DNA from: Postechiella marina
GTDB taxonomy: Bacteria > Bacteroidota > Bacteroidia > Flavobacteriales > Flavobacteriaceae
Length of the DNA: 64,000 nt
Direction of reading: 5' to 3'
NCBI RefSeq assembly: GCF_039538365.1
Contig: NZ_BAABCA010000002.1
Location: 124,001 to 188,000 of the forward strand
Shown here: positions 1-7,171 of the stretch, one piece after another
Layout: each line of letters starts with the position of its first letter
How positions within the stretch are numbered: position 1 is the stretch's first letter
Program-made: the position numbers and the translations under genes
The notes under the pieces: generated by a model
Databases searched by the model: none
What the model was told of the DNA's origin: nothing
Seen by the model: the letters and a program-made list of their open reading frames with translations, nothing else

Positions 1-286
1 TTTTTAATCTCAATAACTTTTTTTAAGATGCTTATCGTTTCACATCTGCAATTGTAATATAACAGATAAACATCTTATATCTAAATCTTTTAACAAACTT
101 TAGCAGTGTAAGTTAAGCTTTAACATTAAAGCTGTATAATTTAACAAACTCTGCCTATTTAAGTAATTTATATTTTAAACTCTTTTTTTAATATTAAAAG
201 CATATTTTTGAAAGTATAGAACACACTTAATTTTTAAGTTGAAACTATTACTGCTATTAAACTCTAAATAAACAACGAAAAACACA

Positions 287-1348
287 ATGAAAATACGATT
301 CTGTTTATCACTACTTGCCTTAACTCTTTTTAACTGTACCGCTCAAAAAAACTCTTTATATGTAGGCACCTATACAAAAGGTGAAAGCGAGGGTATATAT
401 AAACTAGATTTTAATACTAAAACAGGCGTATTAAGCAATAAAATATTGGCTATAAAAACAGAAAACCCTTCTTTTATAGCTTTTTCTCCCAACAAAAAAT
501 ACATTTATGCTGTTGGAGAGGGCGAAACCAGTGCTATTACTGCATTTAAAGTAAATAACAACAAAACACTAACCTACATAAATAAAGAAAGCAGCAATGG
601 CAAAGGCCCTTGCCATGTAGCTGTTAATAATGCTGGCAATAAAGCTGTAGTGTCTACATACGGTGGCGGTACTGCTTCTGTTTACAGTATTAACACCGAT
701 GGTAGTTTAAAAAAAGCTTCGCAAACATTTAACCATAATACCGATAATAAAAAGGCTCGTGCACATTCGGCGCAATTTTATAAAGACGATTTGTTTGTAT
801 CTGATTTAGGTCGAAATGCCTTATACCAATACAAATTAAATGATGATAACTACACATTAAAATCTGAGTCTATTATTAAAATGGATGGAAATCCTGGCCC
901 TAGACATTTTGCAATAAGCAAAGACGGAGAGTTTATTTATATTATTAATGAGTATGGTGCTTCTATTACATCGGTAAAAAAAACAAATGATGGTTTTAAA
1001 CAAATTGACCACGACTCTACGTTAAGAGCCGATTATACTGGTAAAAATTCTTGTGCCGATATACATTTATCGCCAGACGAGCGTTTTTTATATGGCTCCA
1101 ACCGAGGCGAAAACTCGATAGCTGTTTTTAAACGAGATACCGAGACAGGAACCATTGAAAAAATCCAGAACATATCGGTTAATGGCGATTGGCCTAGAAA
1201 CTTTACGCTAGATCCTACTGGTAAATTTGTATTGGTTGCTAATCAAAAAAGTGAAAACATATCAGTTTATAGCATAAACAAAAACACAGGAAAGCTAATG
1301 TTTTTACACGATATAAAAGTGCCTTCGCCAGTTTGCCTTTTATTTTAA
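287..1348 (+). CDS. Lactonase-family seven-bladed beta-propeller lipoprotein (6-phosphogluconolactonase-like)
   Basis: The 353-residue protein begins with a lipoprotein signal peptide whose lipobox ends at C17 (LFNC), so it should be anchored to a membrane outside the cytoplasm. The rest is a repeated propeller pattern (YVGTYTKGESEGIY, GPRHFAISKDG, DIHLSPDERFLY, WPRNFTLDPTGKFV) typical of the YbhE/Pgl lactonase family, which opens 6-phosphogluconolactone or similar sugar lactones. The length fits the family. The lipoprotein location argues against a cytosolic pentose-phosphate role and suggests an extracytoplasmic lactone or another ligand. It stands alone, with no clear promoter motif upstream. 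The fold is secure; the substrate is inference. Confidence 0.85.
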   Translation: MKIRFCLSLLALTLFNCTAQKNSLYVGTYTKGESEGIYKLDFNTKTGVLSNKILAIKTENPSFIAFSPNKKYIYAVGEGETSAITAFKVNNNKTLTYINKESSNGKGPCHVAVNNAGNKAVVSTYGGGTASVYSINTDGSLKKASQTFNHNTDNKKARAHSAQFYKDDLFVSDLGRNALYQYKLNDDNYTLKSESIIKMDGNPGPRHFAISKDGEFIYIINEYGASITSVKKTNDGFKQIDHDSTLRADYTGKNSCADIHLSPDERFLYGSNRGENSIAVFKRDTETGTIEKIQNISVNGDWPRNFTLDPTGKFVLVANQKSENISVYSINKNTGKLMFLHDIKVPSPVCLLF

Positions 1349-1521
1349 AAGCAACTTATTCTGAATTAAAATACAATTATAAGAATTTTATTGAATTACG
1401 ATTGACTAGTTTAAATAATGCTTGGTAGTCGAGGTTGTTTTGATGTTTGGCAACAAACAAAAAATATCAAAAAAACAAAAATTCATTTTTATATATCGAG
1501 AATTATAGATATATTTATGAT

Positions 1522-1824
1522 ATGAATTTGAAAATAGCAACAGAAATTGGTAAATGCTTATCAAACCAAATTAGATTTCAAATATTGGAATGGTTGAAAG
1601 AACCAGAGAAACACTTTCCACCACACGAAACATTAAAGCATTTTAACGATGGTGTTTGCGTTACTTATATTCAAGAAAAAACGAAACTATCTCAATCGAC
1701 TATTTCAACATATTTAACCAATATGGAAAAATGTGGACTTTTAATATCAACACGACACGGAAAATGGTCGTATTTAAAAAGGAACGAAGAAACGATTAAA
1801 CAGTTTACGGATTTTCTAACTTAA
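1522..1824 (+). CDS. ArsR-type winged-helix transcriptional regulator
   Basis: This 100-residue protein has the compact winged-helix layout of ArsR/SmtB repressors: an N-terminal helix with QIRFQILEWL, a recognition helix in LSQSTISTYLTNMEKCGLL, and a wing in RHGKWSYLKRN. The frame is open upstream to 1447, but those codons look unlike the family, so the ATG at 1522 (MNLKIATEIGK) is preferred. No metal-binding cysteine pair is obvious, so it may sense something other than a metal. It is followed on the same strand by a small membrane protein and an SDR and may regulate them. Confidence 0.8.
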   Translation: MNLKIATEIGKCLSNQIRFQILEWLKEPEKHFPPHETLKHFNDGVCVTYIQEKTKLSQSTISTYLTNMEKCGLLISTRHGKWSYLKRNEETIKQFTDFLT

Positions 1825-1868
1825 AAAAATTTGATAACACATATCGACATTTCGCAATATAACAAACT

Positions 1869-2138
1869 ATGAAATTATTAATTGACATTTTAGGTTGGTC
1901 AGGTTCAGGATTGATAATCCTTGCCTATGCCCTAACACTAATCGAAAACAAAAAATATTTGGACTATGGCAAGTATTTAAACTTGTTTGGAGGACTTTTA
2001 ATAGCCATAAACTGTTATTACTATAATGCTATTCCACCATTTGTAACTAATTTACTTTGGAGTGTGATAGCAACTTTAACCATTTACAAGTCAAGAAATA
2101 AAAAAGAAAACCGCAACAAAACTCAATGTTTAACATAA
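1869..2138 (+). CDS. Small three-helix membrane protein (CBU_0592-like)
   Basis: The 89-residue protein contains three hydrophobic segments (about residues 5-22, 37-52 and 57-75) and a basic C-terminal tail (KSRNKKENRNK). The opening pattern, an LGWSGSGLIILAYAL helix followed by a YGKYLNLFGG helix, resembles a family of small integral membrane proteins found next to unrelated enzymes; its function is not known. It lies 44 bp after the ArsR-type gene and 10 bp before the SDR gene, so co-transcription is likely. Confidence 0.65.
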   Translation: MKLLIDILGWSGSGLIILAYALTLIENKKYLDYGKYLNLFGGLLIAINCYYYNAIPPFVTNLLWSVIATLTIYKSRNKKENRNKTQCLT

Positions 2139-2148
2139 AAAACAAACA

Positions 2149-2751
2149 ATGAAAATTTTAATAATTGGAGGAAATGGAACAATCGGAAAAACTGTGGTTT
2201 CACATTTCAAAGAAAAGAACGAAATAATAATTGCTGGACGAACCAATGGCGATGTGACTGTAGATATTGCTGATAGCAATTCAATAAAAACTATGTTTGA
2301 GAAAACTGGAAAATTAGATGCTATTATTTGTATTGCAGGCGAGGCTAAATGGGACAATTTTAATAACCTTACCGAAAAAGATTATTATATCGGATTGAAA
2401 AGTAAATTAATGGGACAGGTAAACCTTGTGCGAATCGGGCAGAATTATTTAAACACAAATGGATCAATTACTTTATCTACAGGAATTTTAGCAGACGACC
2501 CTGTAGTAAAAACAACTAGTGCTTCAATGGTAAATGGCGGAATTCATAGTTTTGTAAAAGCGGTTGCACTTGAAATAGAGAACGGAATCAGAATAAATGT
2601 TGTTTCTTCGGGAATGGTCGAAGATGCTTACAAAAAGTACAAAGACTATTTTCCAGGACACAACCCAATACCAATGAAAAAAGTAATTAACGGATATGTA
2701 AGAAGTGTAAACGGAAAAGGAAATGGCGAAATAATTAGAATTTACAACTAA
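2149..2751 (+). CDS. Atypical short-chain dehydrogenase/reductase (SDR)
   Basis: The 200-residue protein has the N-terminal NAD(P)-binding glycine motif IIGGNGTIGK (about residues 5-14), the VDIADSNSI acidic turn, and IICIAGEAKW in place of the NNAG motif. At the catalytic position the chain reads MVNGGIHSFVKA: the lysine is present but the tyrosine of YxxxK is replaced by His. Similar short SDRs with an altered active site are known. It may therefore reduce poorly or act as a nucleotide-sensing protein. It is the last gene of the three-gene ArsR-membrane-SDR cassette. Confidence 0.8.
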   Translation: MKILIIGGNGTIGKTVVSHFKEKNEIIIAGRTNGDVTVDIADSNSIKTMFEKTGKLDAIICIAGEAKWDNFNNLTEKDYYIGLKSKLMGQVNLVRIGQNYLNTNGSITLSTGILADDPVVKTTSASMVNGGIHSFVKAVALEIENGIRINVVSSGMVEDAYKKYKDYFPGHNPIPMKKVINGYVRSVNGKGNGEIIRIYN

Positions 2752-2909
2752 AACAATCAACTTATGTACCCAATCCTACTATTATTATATTGACCTATTA
2801 AAAAATTAAACATTGCGATTTTATGGGCAATCATCAACTTATAATAAAAGCCAATATTCGCATAAATAAAACTTCTAACATGGTACTTCAAACTTCCACC
2901 TTTATTAAT

Positions 2910-2917
2910 TATCTTTG
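2910..2917 (+). promoter_or_regulatory. -7 element upstream of mrp
   Basis: TATCTTTG matches the Bacteroidota -7 consensus TAnnTTTG and is followed by CAG, about 26 bp before the mrp ATG at 2944. No good TTG element is seen at the expected -33 distance. Confidence 0.6.
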
Positions 2918-2943
2918 CAGTTAGATTAAATCTAAAATAACGA

Positions 2944-4080
2944 ATGAAGCTTAATAAACAAGATATATTAAAGGCGTTAGAATCTATTACAGTACCCGGA
3001 GAAGGACAAAATATGGTTGATAGCGGTGCAGTAAAAAATGTAATAACTTTTGGAGACGAAGTTATTGTAGATATAACCATTGCAAATCCTAGCTTACAGG
3101 CAAAGAAAAGAACAGAAGTAGACATTCTAAAAACCATTCACGAAAAGGTTTACGAGAAAGCAAAAATAAAAGTAAACATAAAGGTTGATGCACCAACAAC
3201 AGCAAAACCAAATGTAATTAAAGGTAAACCATTACCTGGTGTTAAAAACATTGTAGCAGTGGCTTCTGGCAAAGGTGGTGTAGGTAAATCTACCGTTACT
3301 GCAAACCTAGCAGTTACACTTGCAAAAATGGGCTTTAAAGTTGGTATTTTAGATGCCGATATTTACGGACCATCTATTCCAATCATGTTCGATGTAGAGA
3401 GCGCAAGACCTTTAGCTGTTAATGTTGGCGGAAAATCGAAAATGAAACCTGTAGAAAACTACGGTGTAAAAGTATTATCTATTGGTTTTTTTACAAAACC
3501 AGATCAAGCAGTTGTTTGGCGTGGCCCTATGGCTGCAAAAGCATTAAACCAAATGATTTTTGATGCACACTGGGACACTTTAGATTTCTTACTTCTAGAT
3601 TTACCTCCAGGAACAGGAGATATACATTTAAGCATTATGCAATCGTTACCTATTACAGGAGCTGTAGTTGTAAGTACACCTCAAAATGTAGCGTTAGCAG
3701 ATGCTAAAAAAGGAGTTGCTATGTTTCAACAAGACAGTATAAATGTACCTGTTTTAGGAATTATAGAGAATATGGCGTATTTTACTCCAGAAGAGTTGCC
3801 AGATAATAAATACTATATCTTTGGTAAAGATGGGGCTAAAAACCTAGCTGAAGATTTAAAAGTTCCTTTTTTAGGCGCTTTACCATTAGTACAAAGCATT
3901 AGAGAAGCAGGAGATGTTGGACGTCCAGCAGCGTTACAAACAGCAACTCCGTTAGAACAAGCTTTTGAAGATATTACTAAAGAAGTTGTGCAAGAAGTAG
4001 TAAGACGTAATGACGATTTACCAGCTACTGAAGCTATAAAAATTACTACTATGGCTGGTTGCTCAGCAGTTAAAAAATAA
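2944..4080 (+). CDS. mrp: Mrp/NBP35-family iron-sulfur carrier ATPase
   Basis: The 378-residue protein has an N-terminal MIP18/DUF59 domain (about residues 1-78) and a ParA/MinD-type P-loop ATPase domain with the deviant Walker A GKGGVGKST at 109-117. Mrp/ApbC proteins carry and transfer Fe-S clusters to apo-enzymes in the cytoplasm. The CxxC pair that holds the bridging cluster in E. coli Mrp is absent: the matching stretch reads ENMAYFTPEELPDNKYYIFG. Only a C-terminal GCS remains (MAGCSAVKK). The gene is 3 bp from the NFU gene, which fits an Fe-S assembly operon. Confidence 0.93.
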   Translation: MKLNKQDILKALESITVPGEGQNMVDSGAVKNVITFGDEVIVDITIANPSLQAKKRTEVDILKTIHEKVYEKAKIKVNIKVDAPTTAKPNVIKGKPLPGVKNIVAVASGKGGVGKSTVTANLAVTLAKMGFKVGILDADIYGPSIPIMFDVESARPLAVNVGGKSKMKPVENYGVKVLSIGFFTKPDQAVVWRGPMAAKALNQMIFDAHWDTLDFLLLDLPPGTGDIHLSIMQSLPITGAVVVSTPQNVALADAKKGVAMFQQDSINVPVLGIIENMAYFTPEELPDNKYYIFGKDGAKNLAEDLKVPFLGALPLVQSIREAGDVGRPAALQTATPLEQAFEDITKEVVQEVVRRNDDLPATEAIKITTMAGCSAVKK

Positions 4081-4083
4081 GAT

Positions 4084-4326
4084 ATGACATCAGAAGAAGT
4101 TAAATTAAATGTAGAAAAAGCTCTAGACGAAATTCGCCCATTTTTACAAAGCGACGGTGGAGACATTTCGTTATTATCTATAGAAGACGATAGAATTGTA
4201 AACGTGCAATTACAAGGCGCTTGCGTTGGTTGCAGTGTTAACCAAATGACATTAAAATCGGGTGTGGAAATGACTATAAAAAAACACGCTCCGCAGATAG
4301 AAAAAGTGATAAATATAGAAGCCTAA
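4084..4326 (+). CDS. NFU-domain Fe-S scaffold/carrier protein
   Basis: This 80-residue protein is a stand-alone NifU C-terminal (NFU) domain. The cluster-binding CxxC lies at C47 and C50 (GACVGCSVNQMTLKSGVE) and the N-terminal ALDEIRPFLQSDGGD is diagnostic. It would bind and deliver 4Fe-4S clusters. It directly follows mrp with a 3-bp gap and is surely co-transcribed with it. Confidence 0.93.
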   Translation: MTSEEVKLNVEKALDEIRPFLQSDGGDISLLSIEDDRIVNVQLQGACVGCSVNQMTLKSGVEMTIKKHAPQIEKVINIEA

Positions 4327-4392
4327 AACTGCTTGTTTTTATTTCCTACTAAAATAATAGACAAACATGTGTTTTAAATAATTTTAAACCAT

Positions 4393-4400
4393 TAAATTTG
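4393..4400 (+). promoter_or_regulatory. -7 element upstream of the 2Fe-2S ferredoxin gene
   Basis: TAAATTTG matches TAnnTTTG and is followed by CGGC, 47 bp before the ATG at 4448. It suggests the ferredoxin has its own promoter downstream of the mrp-NFU pair. Confidence 0.55.
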
Positions 4401-4447
4401 CGGCATGACTTATGAAGTGCTAAAAATAATAGTACAAAAATTATATA

Positions 4448-4780
4448 ATGGAACAAGATATAAACATTAAAATTACAGATAGAGATGGTGTAACACACGA
4501 TGTAGTTGCGCCTACAGATATGGCCATGAATCTTATGGAGGTTGTTCGCTCTTACGAGTTAGCACCAGAAGGAACTATTGGAGTTTGTGGTGGTATGGCT
4601 ATGTGTGCTTCATGCCAATGCTATGTAAATAGCGATACCAAATTACCAGAAATGGGAGACGACGAAGAAGCTATGTTATCTGAAGCTTTTGATGTAAAAG
4701 ACAACTCTAGATTAGGTTGCCAAATTCAAATAACTCCAGAAATGGAAGGTCTTGAAGTAGAATTGGCACCAGAGAGTTAA
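4448..4780 (+). CDS. 2Fe-2S ferredoxin, ISC/adrenodoxin type
   Basis: The 110-residue protein has the vertebrate-type ferredoxin cysteine pattern C47-x5-C53-x2-C56 with the fourth ligand at C91 (RLGCQIQ); C58 is an additional cysteine. This class donates electrons for Fe-S cluster assembly or to monooxygenases. Its place just after the Fe-S genes supports an assembly role. A strong hairpin terminator follows at 4829-4881. Confidence 0.92.
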   Translation: MEQDINIKITDRDGVTHDVVAPTDMAMNLMEVVRSYELAPEGTIGVCGGMAMCASCQCYVNSDTKLPEMGDDEEAMLSEAFDVKDNSRLGCQIQITPEMEGLEVELAPES

Positions 4781-4828
4781 AAACCTCAACAACATTTTGT
4801 GTCTTATTTTCACATCACATAAATAGAT

Positions 4829-4881
4829 AAAAATCCCTTTATAAACAGCGTATGTAACGTATTTTATAAAGGGATTTTTTT
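4829..4881 (+). terminator. Rho-independent terminator after the ferredoxin gene
   Basis: A perfect 17-bp inverted repeat (arms 4829-4845 and 4863-4879) with a 17-nt loop ends in a T-run. It lies 48 bp after the ferredoxin stop codon. Confidence 0.85.
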
Positions 4882-4975
4882 AGTAAACCCTCTGGTTTTA
4901 ATCACCTTACAAAAACATTCAAACTAAAAAACACAATAAGTTTTTATTTTATTTTTATTTATTCTAAATAAAGAA

Positions 4976-4983
4976 TATATTTG
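4976..4983 (+). promoter_or_regulatory. -7 element for the 93-residue hypothetical gene
   Basis: TATATTTG matches TAnnTTTG and is followed by CAGCC, 25 bp before the ATG at 5009. Confidence 0.55.
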
Positions 4984-5008
4984 CAGCCAGAATTACGAAG
5001 CATATATA

Positions 5009-5290
5009 ATGGATAGTTATCAAATCGAACAAACTACATTTTGTAAATACGTATTAACAACGCCTAACAAAGAGATTAACTTGAGTTTTCCTCAAATGTT
5101 AGAATTAAGAAGAAAAATATACGATTTAACAACCTTCGAAACACTTAATAAAATTATAGATACAGATAATTTTGTTTTACTTTTTGTAGCAGATAAACAA
5201 CATTTAGTATACCTAGACATTCCTCAATTATTAAAACTTAAGGAAGAAATTCAACTATTTTTCCTTGATTTCACCCCTGTTATTGCCTAA
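5009..5290 (+). CDS. Small protein of unknown function, internally repetitive
   Basis: I do not recognise a family. The 93-residue soluble protein has no signal peptide. It seems to contain two related halves: residues 10-50 (FCKYVLTTPNKEINLSFPQMLELRRKI) and 50-90 (FVLLFVADKQHLVYLDIPQLLKLKEEI). Each half has two beta-strands, then F/IPQ(M/L)L-L and a charged helix. The duplication, a good -7 element 25 bp upstream and a closed frame support a real gene. It lies between the Fe-S cluster genes and ferritin, so a link to iron is possible but unproven. Confidence 0.7.
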   Translation: MDSYQIEQTTFCKYVLTTPNKEINLSFPQMLELRRKIYDLTTFETLNKIIDTDNFVLLFVADKQHLVYLDIPQLLKLKEEIQLFFLDFTPVIA

Positions 5291-5354
5291 CTTTTATCTT
5301 TATTTAGACTTTCTTTAAATTCTACTACACCTTAAAAGCGCTTGCTTTTTATTG

Positions 5355-5362
5355 TAACTTTG
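5355..5362 (+). promoter_or_regulatory. -7 element for ferritin
   Basis: TAACTTTG matches TAnnTTTG, 18 bp before the ATG at 5381. It overlaps the longer TTG-started version of the frame, so it decides in favour of the ATG start. Confidence 0.6.
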
Positions 5363-5380
5363 TTTAAAACAAAAAAAGGT

Positions 5381-5887
5381 ATGAATACAGTAGTTAGAAA
5401 ACAAATGTCTATTCATCCAGATGTGATGGATTTATTAAACAACCAAATTGCTATGGAAATGAAGGCTTCTGCCTCTTATTTAGCTATGGCGTCTTGGTGT
5501 GACCAAAGAGAACTTTTAAACGCAAAAAGTTTTTTTTACAAACAAGCAGAAGAAGAGCGTGAACACGCCATGAAAATATTTACATTTATTAACGACAATG
5601 GTGGTGCAGCTGTGTCTCCAAACGTAACAAACGTAAATAACGATTTTGAAAGTTTAAGAGGGGTTTACGAAGCTTCGTTAGAACAAGAAATAAGCGTAAC
5701 AGAATCTATTTATAAAATTTTTAAAGCAGCTAGAAAGGAAGACGATTTTGTATCAGAAATCTTTTTACAATGGTTTATAACAGAACAGTCTGAAGAAGAA
5801 GATACATTTAGAAGCATTCTTGATATTTTTGATTTAATGGAAGGTATGCCTCTTAAAATGGTTGACGAAAGACTTCCAATGGAATAA
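5381..5887 (+). CDS. ftnA: Ferritin (iron storage)
   Basis: The 168-residue protein has the four-helix ferritin fold with ferroxidase residues in MEMKASASYLAMASW, KQAEEEREHAMKIF and WFITEQSEEEDTF. It would oxidise ferrous iron and store it as a mineral core in a cytoplasmic 24-mer. A frame starting with TTG at 5342 exists, but the -7 element at 5355-5362 lies inside it, so ATG 5381 is used. The gene is followed by a terminator shared with a decayed gene on the other strand. Confidence 0.95.
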   Translation: MNTVVRKQMSIHPDVMDLLNNQIAMEMKASASYLAMASWCDQRELLNAKSFFYKQAEEEREHAMKIFTFINDNGGAAVSPNVTNVNNDFESLRGVYEASLEQEISVTESIYKIFKAARKEDDFVSEIFLQWFITEQSEEEDTFRSILDIFDLMEGMPLKMVDERLPME

Positions 5888-5900
5888 ACGCCTTTAATTA

Positions 5901-5946
5901 ATAAGCCCAGATTTAATACTTTATTAAATCTGGGCTTATTTTTTTT
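5901..5946. terminator. Bidirectional terminator after ferritin
   Basis: An 18-bp inverted repeat (arms 5901-5918 and 5922-5939) with a 3-nt loop is followed by a T-run on the + strand. The stop codon of the amber-interrupted small gene on the - strand (5936-5938) lies within the right arm. Confidence 0.85.
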
Positions 5947-6148
5947 GTGGAAATTTATTTTTTAAAATAGCATGGCCTTTCTTTACCTTAATTTTAAATA
6001 GATACACCCCTAAAAAACAAAGACCAAAAACGTAAACAAGTAAAACTACTATACTTTTTACATGATTTGCTAATTGTAATGGTTTGTACTTAAAAACGGG
6101 TAAAGTTTTAAAAGACTTAAAATTAATCTATTCTTTTTTATTTAACAT
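5936..6148 (-). pseudogene. Small single-pass membrane protein gene interrupted by an amber codon
   Basis: Read on the - strand from ATG 6148-6146, the frame gives MLNKKE, then TAG at 6130-6128, then 63 further open codons ending with TAA at 5938-5936. The open part reads like a real protein: a soluble start (FKSFKTLPVFKYKPLQ), one membrane helix (SIVVLLVYVFGLCFLGVYLF) and a basic tail. No ATG, GTG or TTG follows the amber codon early enough to restart it. It may be a recent pseudogene, use an ATT start at 6127, or carry a sequencing error. I do not recognise a family. Confidence 0.5.
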
Positions 6149-6173
6149 GTTTACAAGGTGATTACGCCTTGTT

Positions 6174-6342
6174 TTATAAAAAGAAAGCACTTGCCTTTTT
6201 ATAATTTAAATAGGCATCGGTAGAATTTCCCAAAATACTATTTAACTCTTTATAATTAACAACGAAAGCGATAGCTAAATCCACTTTTTAATCCATAATT
6301 GCTGATATTCTAATTGGTTTCTATTTGAAGGTTATCAAACAT
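6174..6342 (-). pseudogene. Frameshifted remnant of a small soluble protein gene
   Basis: On the - strand, immediately after the DUF1853 stop codon, ATG 6342-6340 opens MFDNLQIETN and stops. The sequence continues one frame back as QLEYQQLWIKKW, then one further frame back as DLAIAFVVNYKELNSILG and on to a TAA at 6176-6174. Both shifts fit single-base deletions. Joined, they give a protein of about 57 residues that reads as natural sequence throughout. It sits 25 bp before the amber-interrupted gene, so two neighbouring genes appear to have decayed. Family unknown. Confidence 0.5.
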
Positions 6343-6353
6343 ATTATATAAGA

Positions 6354-7142
6354 TTACCACCAAACCAAAAATATTTTTTTTAAGCTTCCGTTTTTACACT
6401 TAACCCAACATAACGTCGAAAATTTCTCTTTAAAATAGCCATTTGCTATAATTTTAAAATCGTCAAAATTTTTCCATGCTATATTGGCGTGTGGGGTTAT
6501 TAACCAATCTTTTTTTGTTGGTATATAAAATTTACAATGTTTAAAATCATTAAGATCTTTTTCTGTTATATAACACCCAATAACACAAGCGTTATTAAGC
6601 GTTTTAAGCCGAATATTTTGCTTGGTATAAGGCAAAAATAATTGCGCTTTAAAATAGACTTGTTGAGAAAAATCTTCGGCTTTAAATGTATCTAAATAGG
6701 GTTTACACGAACTAGAATAAAGCAATGGTAATTGCTTTTCTTTTAGCTTGGTTAGTTTCTCTATTAAAGCATCCTTTCGATTTGGACCTATAAAATGTGC
6801 TATTTCATTATTACCAACGCTCTCATCATATAAATAAAACTTATAAATAATTTCTAAATGTATAGGCTTATCGTCCTTTAACAACAAACAATCTAACTCG
6901 CCTAAAGTACGTTTGTCTTTTTGAATTTGAATATTTTCTGCTAAAATTGAGATGCCTGCATGCTGCTTTAACTCAAAAGAAACTAAACGCTCTATATATT
7001 TACCTAAGCGGAGGCTGTTATCTATTTGAATATCAATTTTAGTATATATAGACGCTATACTTAATTGCCTTAAATTAAACACCTCATCGTTTTGCCACAA
7101 ACAAGGTGTATTTAAATAGCCTTCGTATCTTTTTGTTAGCAT
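6354..7142 (-). CDS. DUF1853 family protein (restriction-endonuclease-like fold suspected)
   Basis: The 262-residue protein matches the DUF1853 pattern: RLGKYIERLVSFEL, then LGELDCLLL followed by HLEIIYKFYLY, and the hallmark HFIGPNRKDALIEKLTKLKEKQLPLL. The ordered G-E-x-D ... E-x-x-x-K-F residues resemble a PD-(D/E)xK nuclease core, but that is inference; the family has no firmly established function. It begins 29 bp after the metallophosphoesterase stop and is probably co-transcribed with it. Its 3' side runs into two decayed genes. Confidence 0.8.
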   Translation of the reverse strand: MLTKRYEGYLNTPCLWQNDEVFNLRQLSIASIYTKIDIQIDNSLRLGKYIERLVSFELKQHAGISILAENIQIQKDKRTLGELDCLLLKDDKPIHLEIIYKFYLYDESVGNNEIAHFIGPNRKDALIEKLTKLKEKQLPLLYSSSCKPYLDTFKAEDFSQQVYFKAQLFLPYTKQNIRLKTLNNACVIGCYITEKDLNDFKHCKFYIPTKKDWLITPHANIAWKNFDDFKIIANGYFKEKFSTLCWVKCKNGSLKKIFLVWW

Positions 7143-7171
7143 ATTTTTAATTTGTGCAAAACCATAACGTA

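Noticed and set aside
1..286. Possible partial gene at the left edge
   Set aside because: Both strands contain only short stop-interrupted frames with no family resemblance; treated as plain intergenic sequence.
2757..3137. 126-codon open frame on the - strand over the mrp start
   Set aside because: It is the mirror of mrp coding sequence, has low-complexity Phe/Ser content and no coding-like motif.
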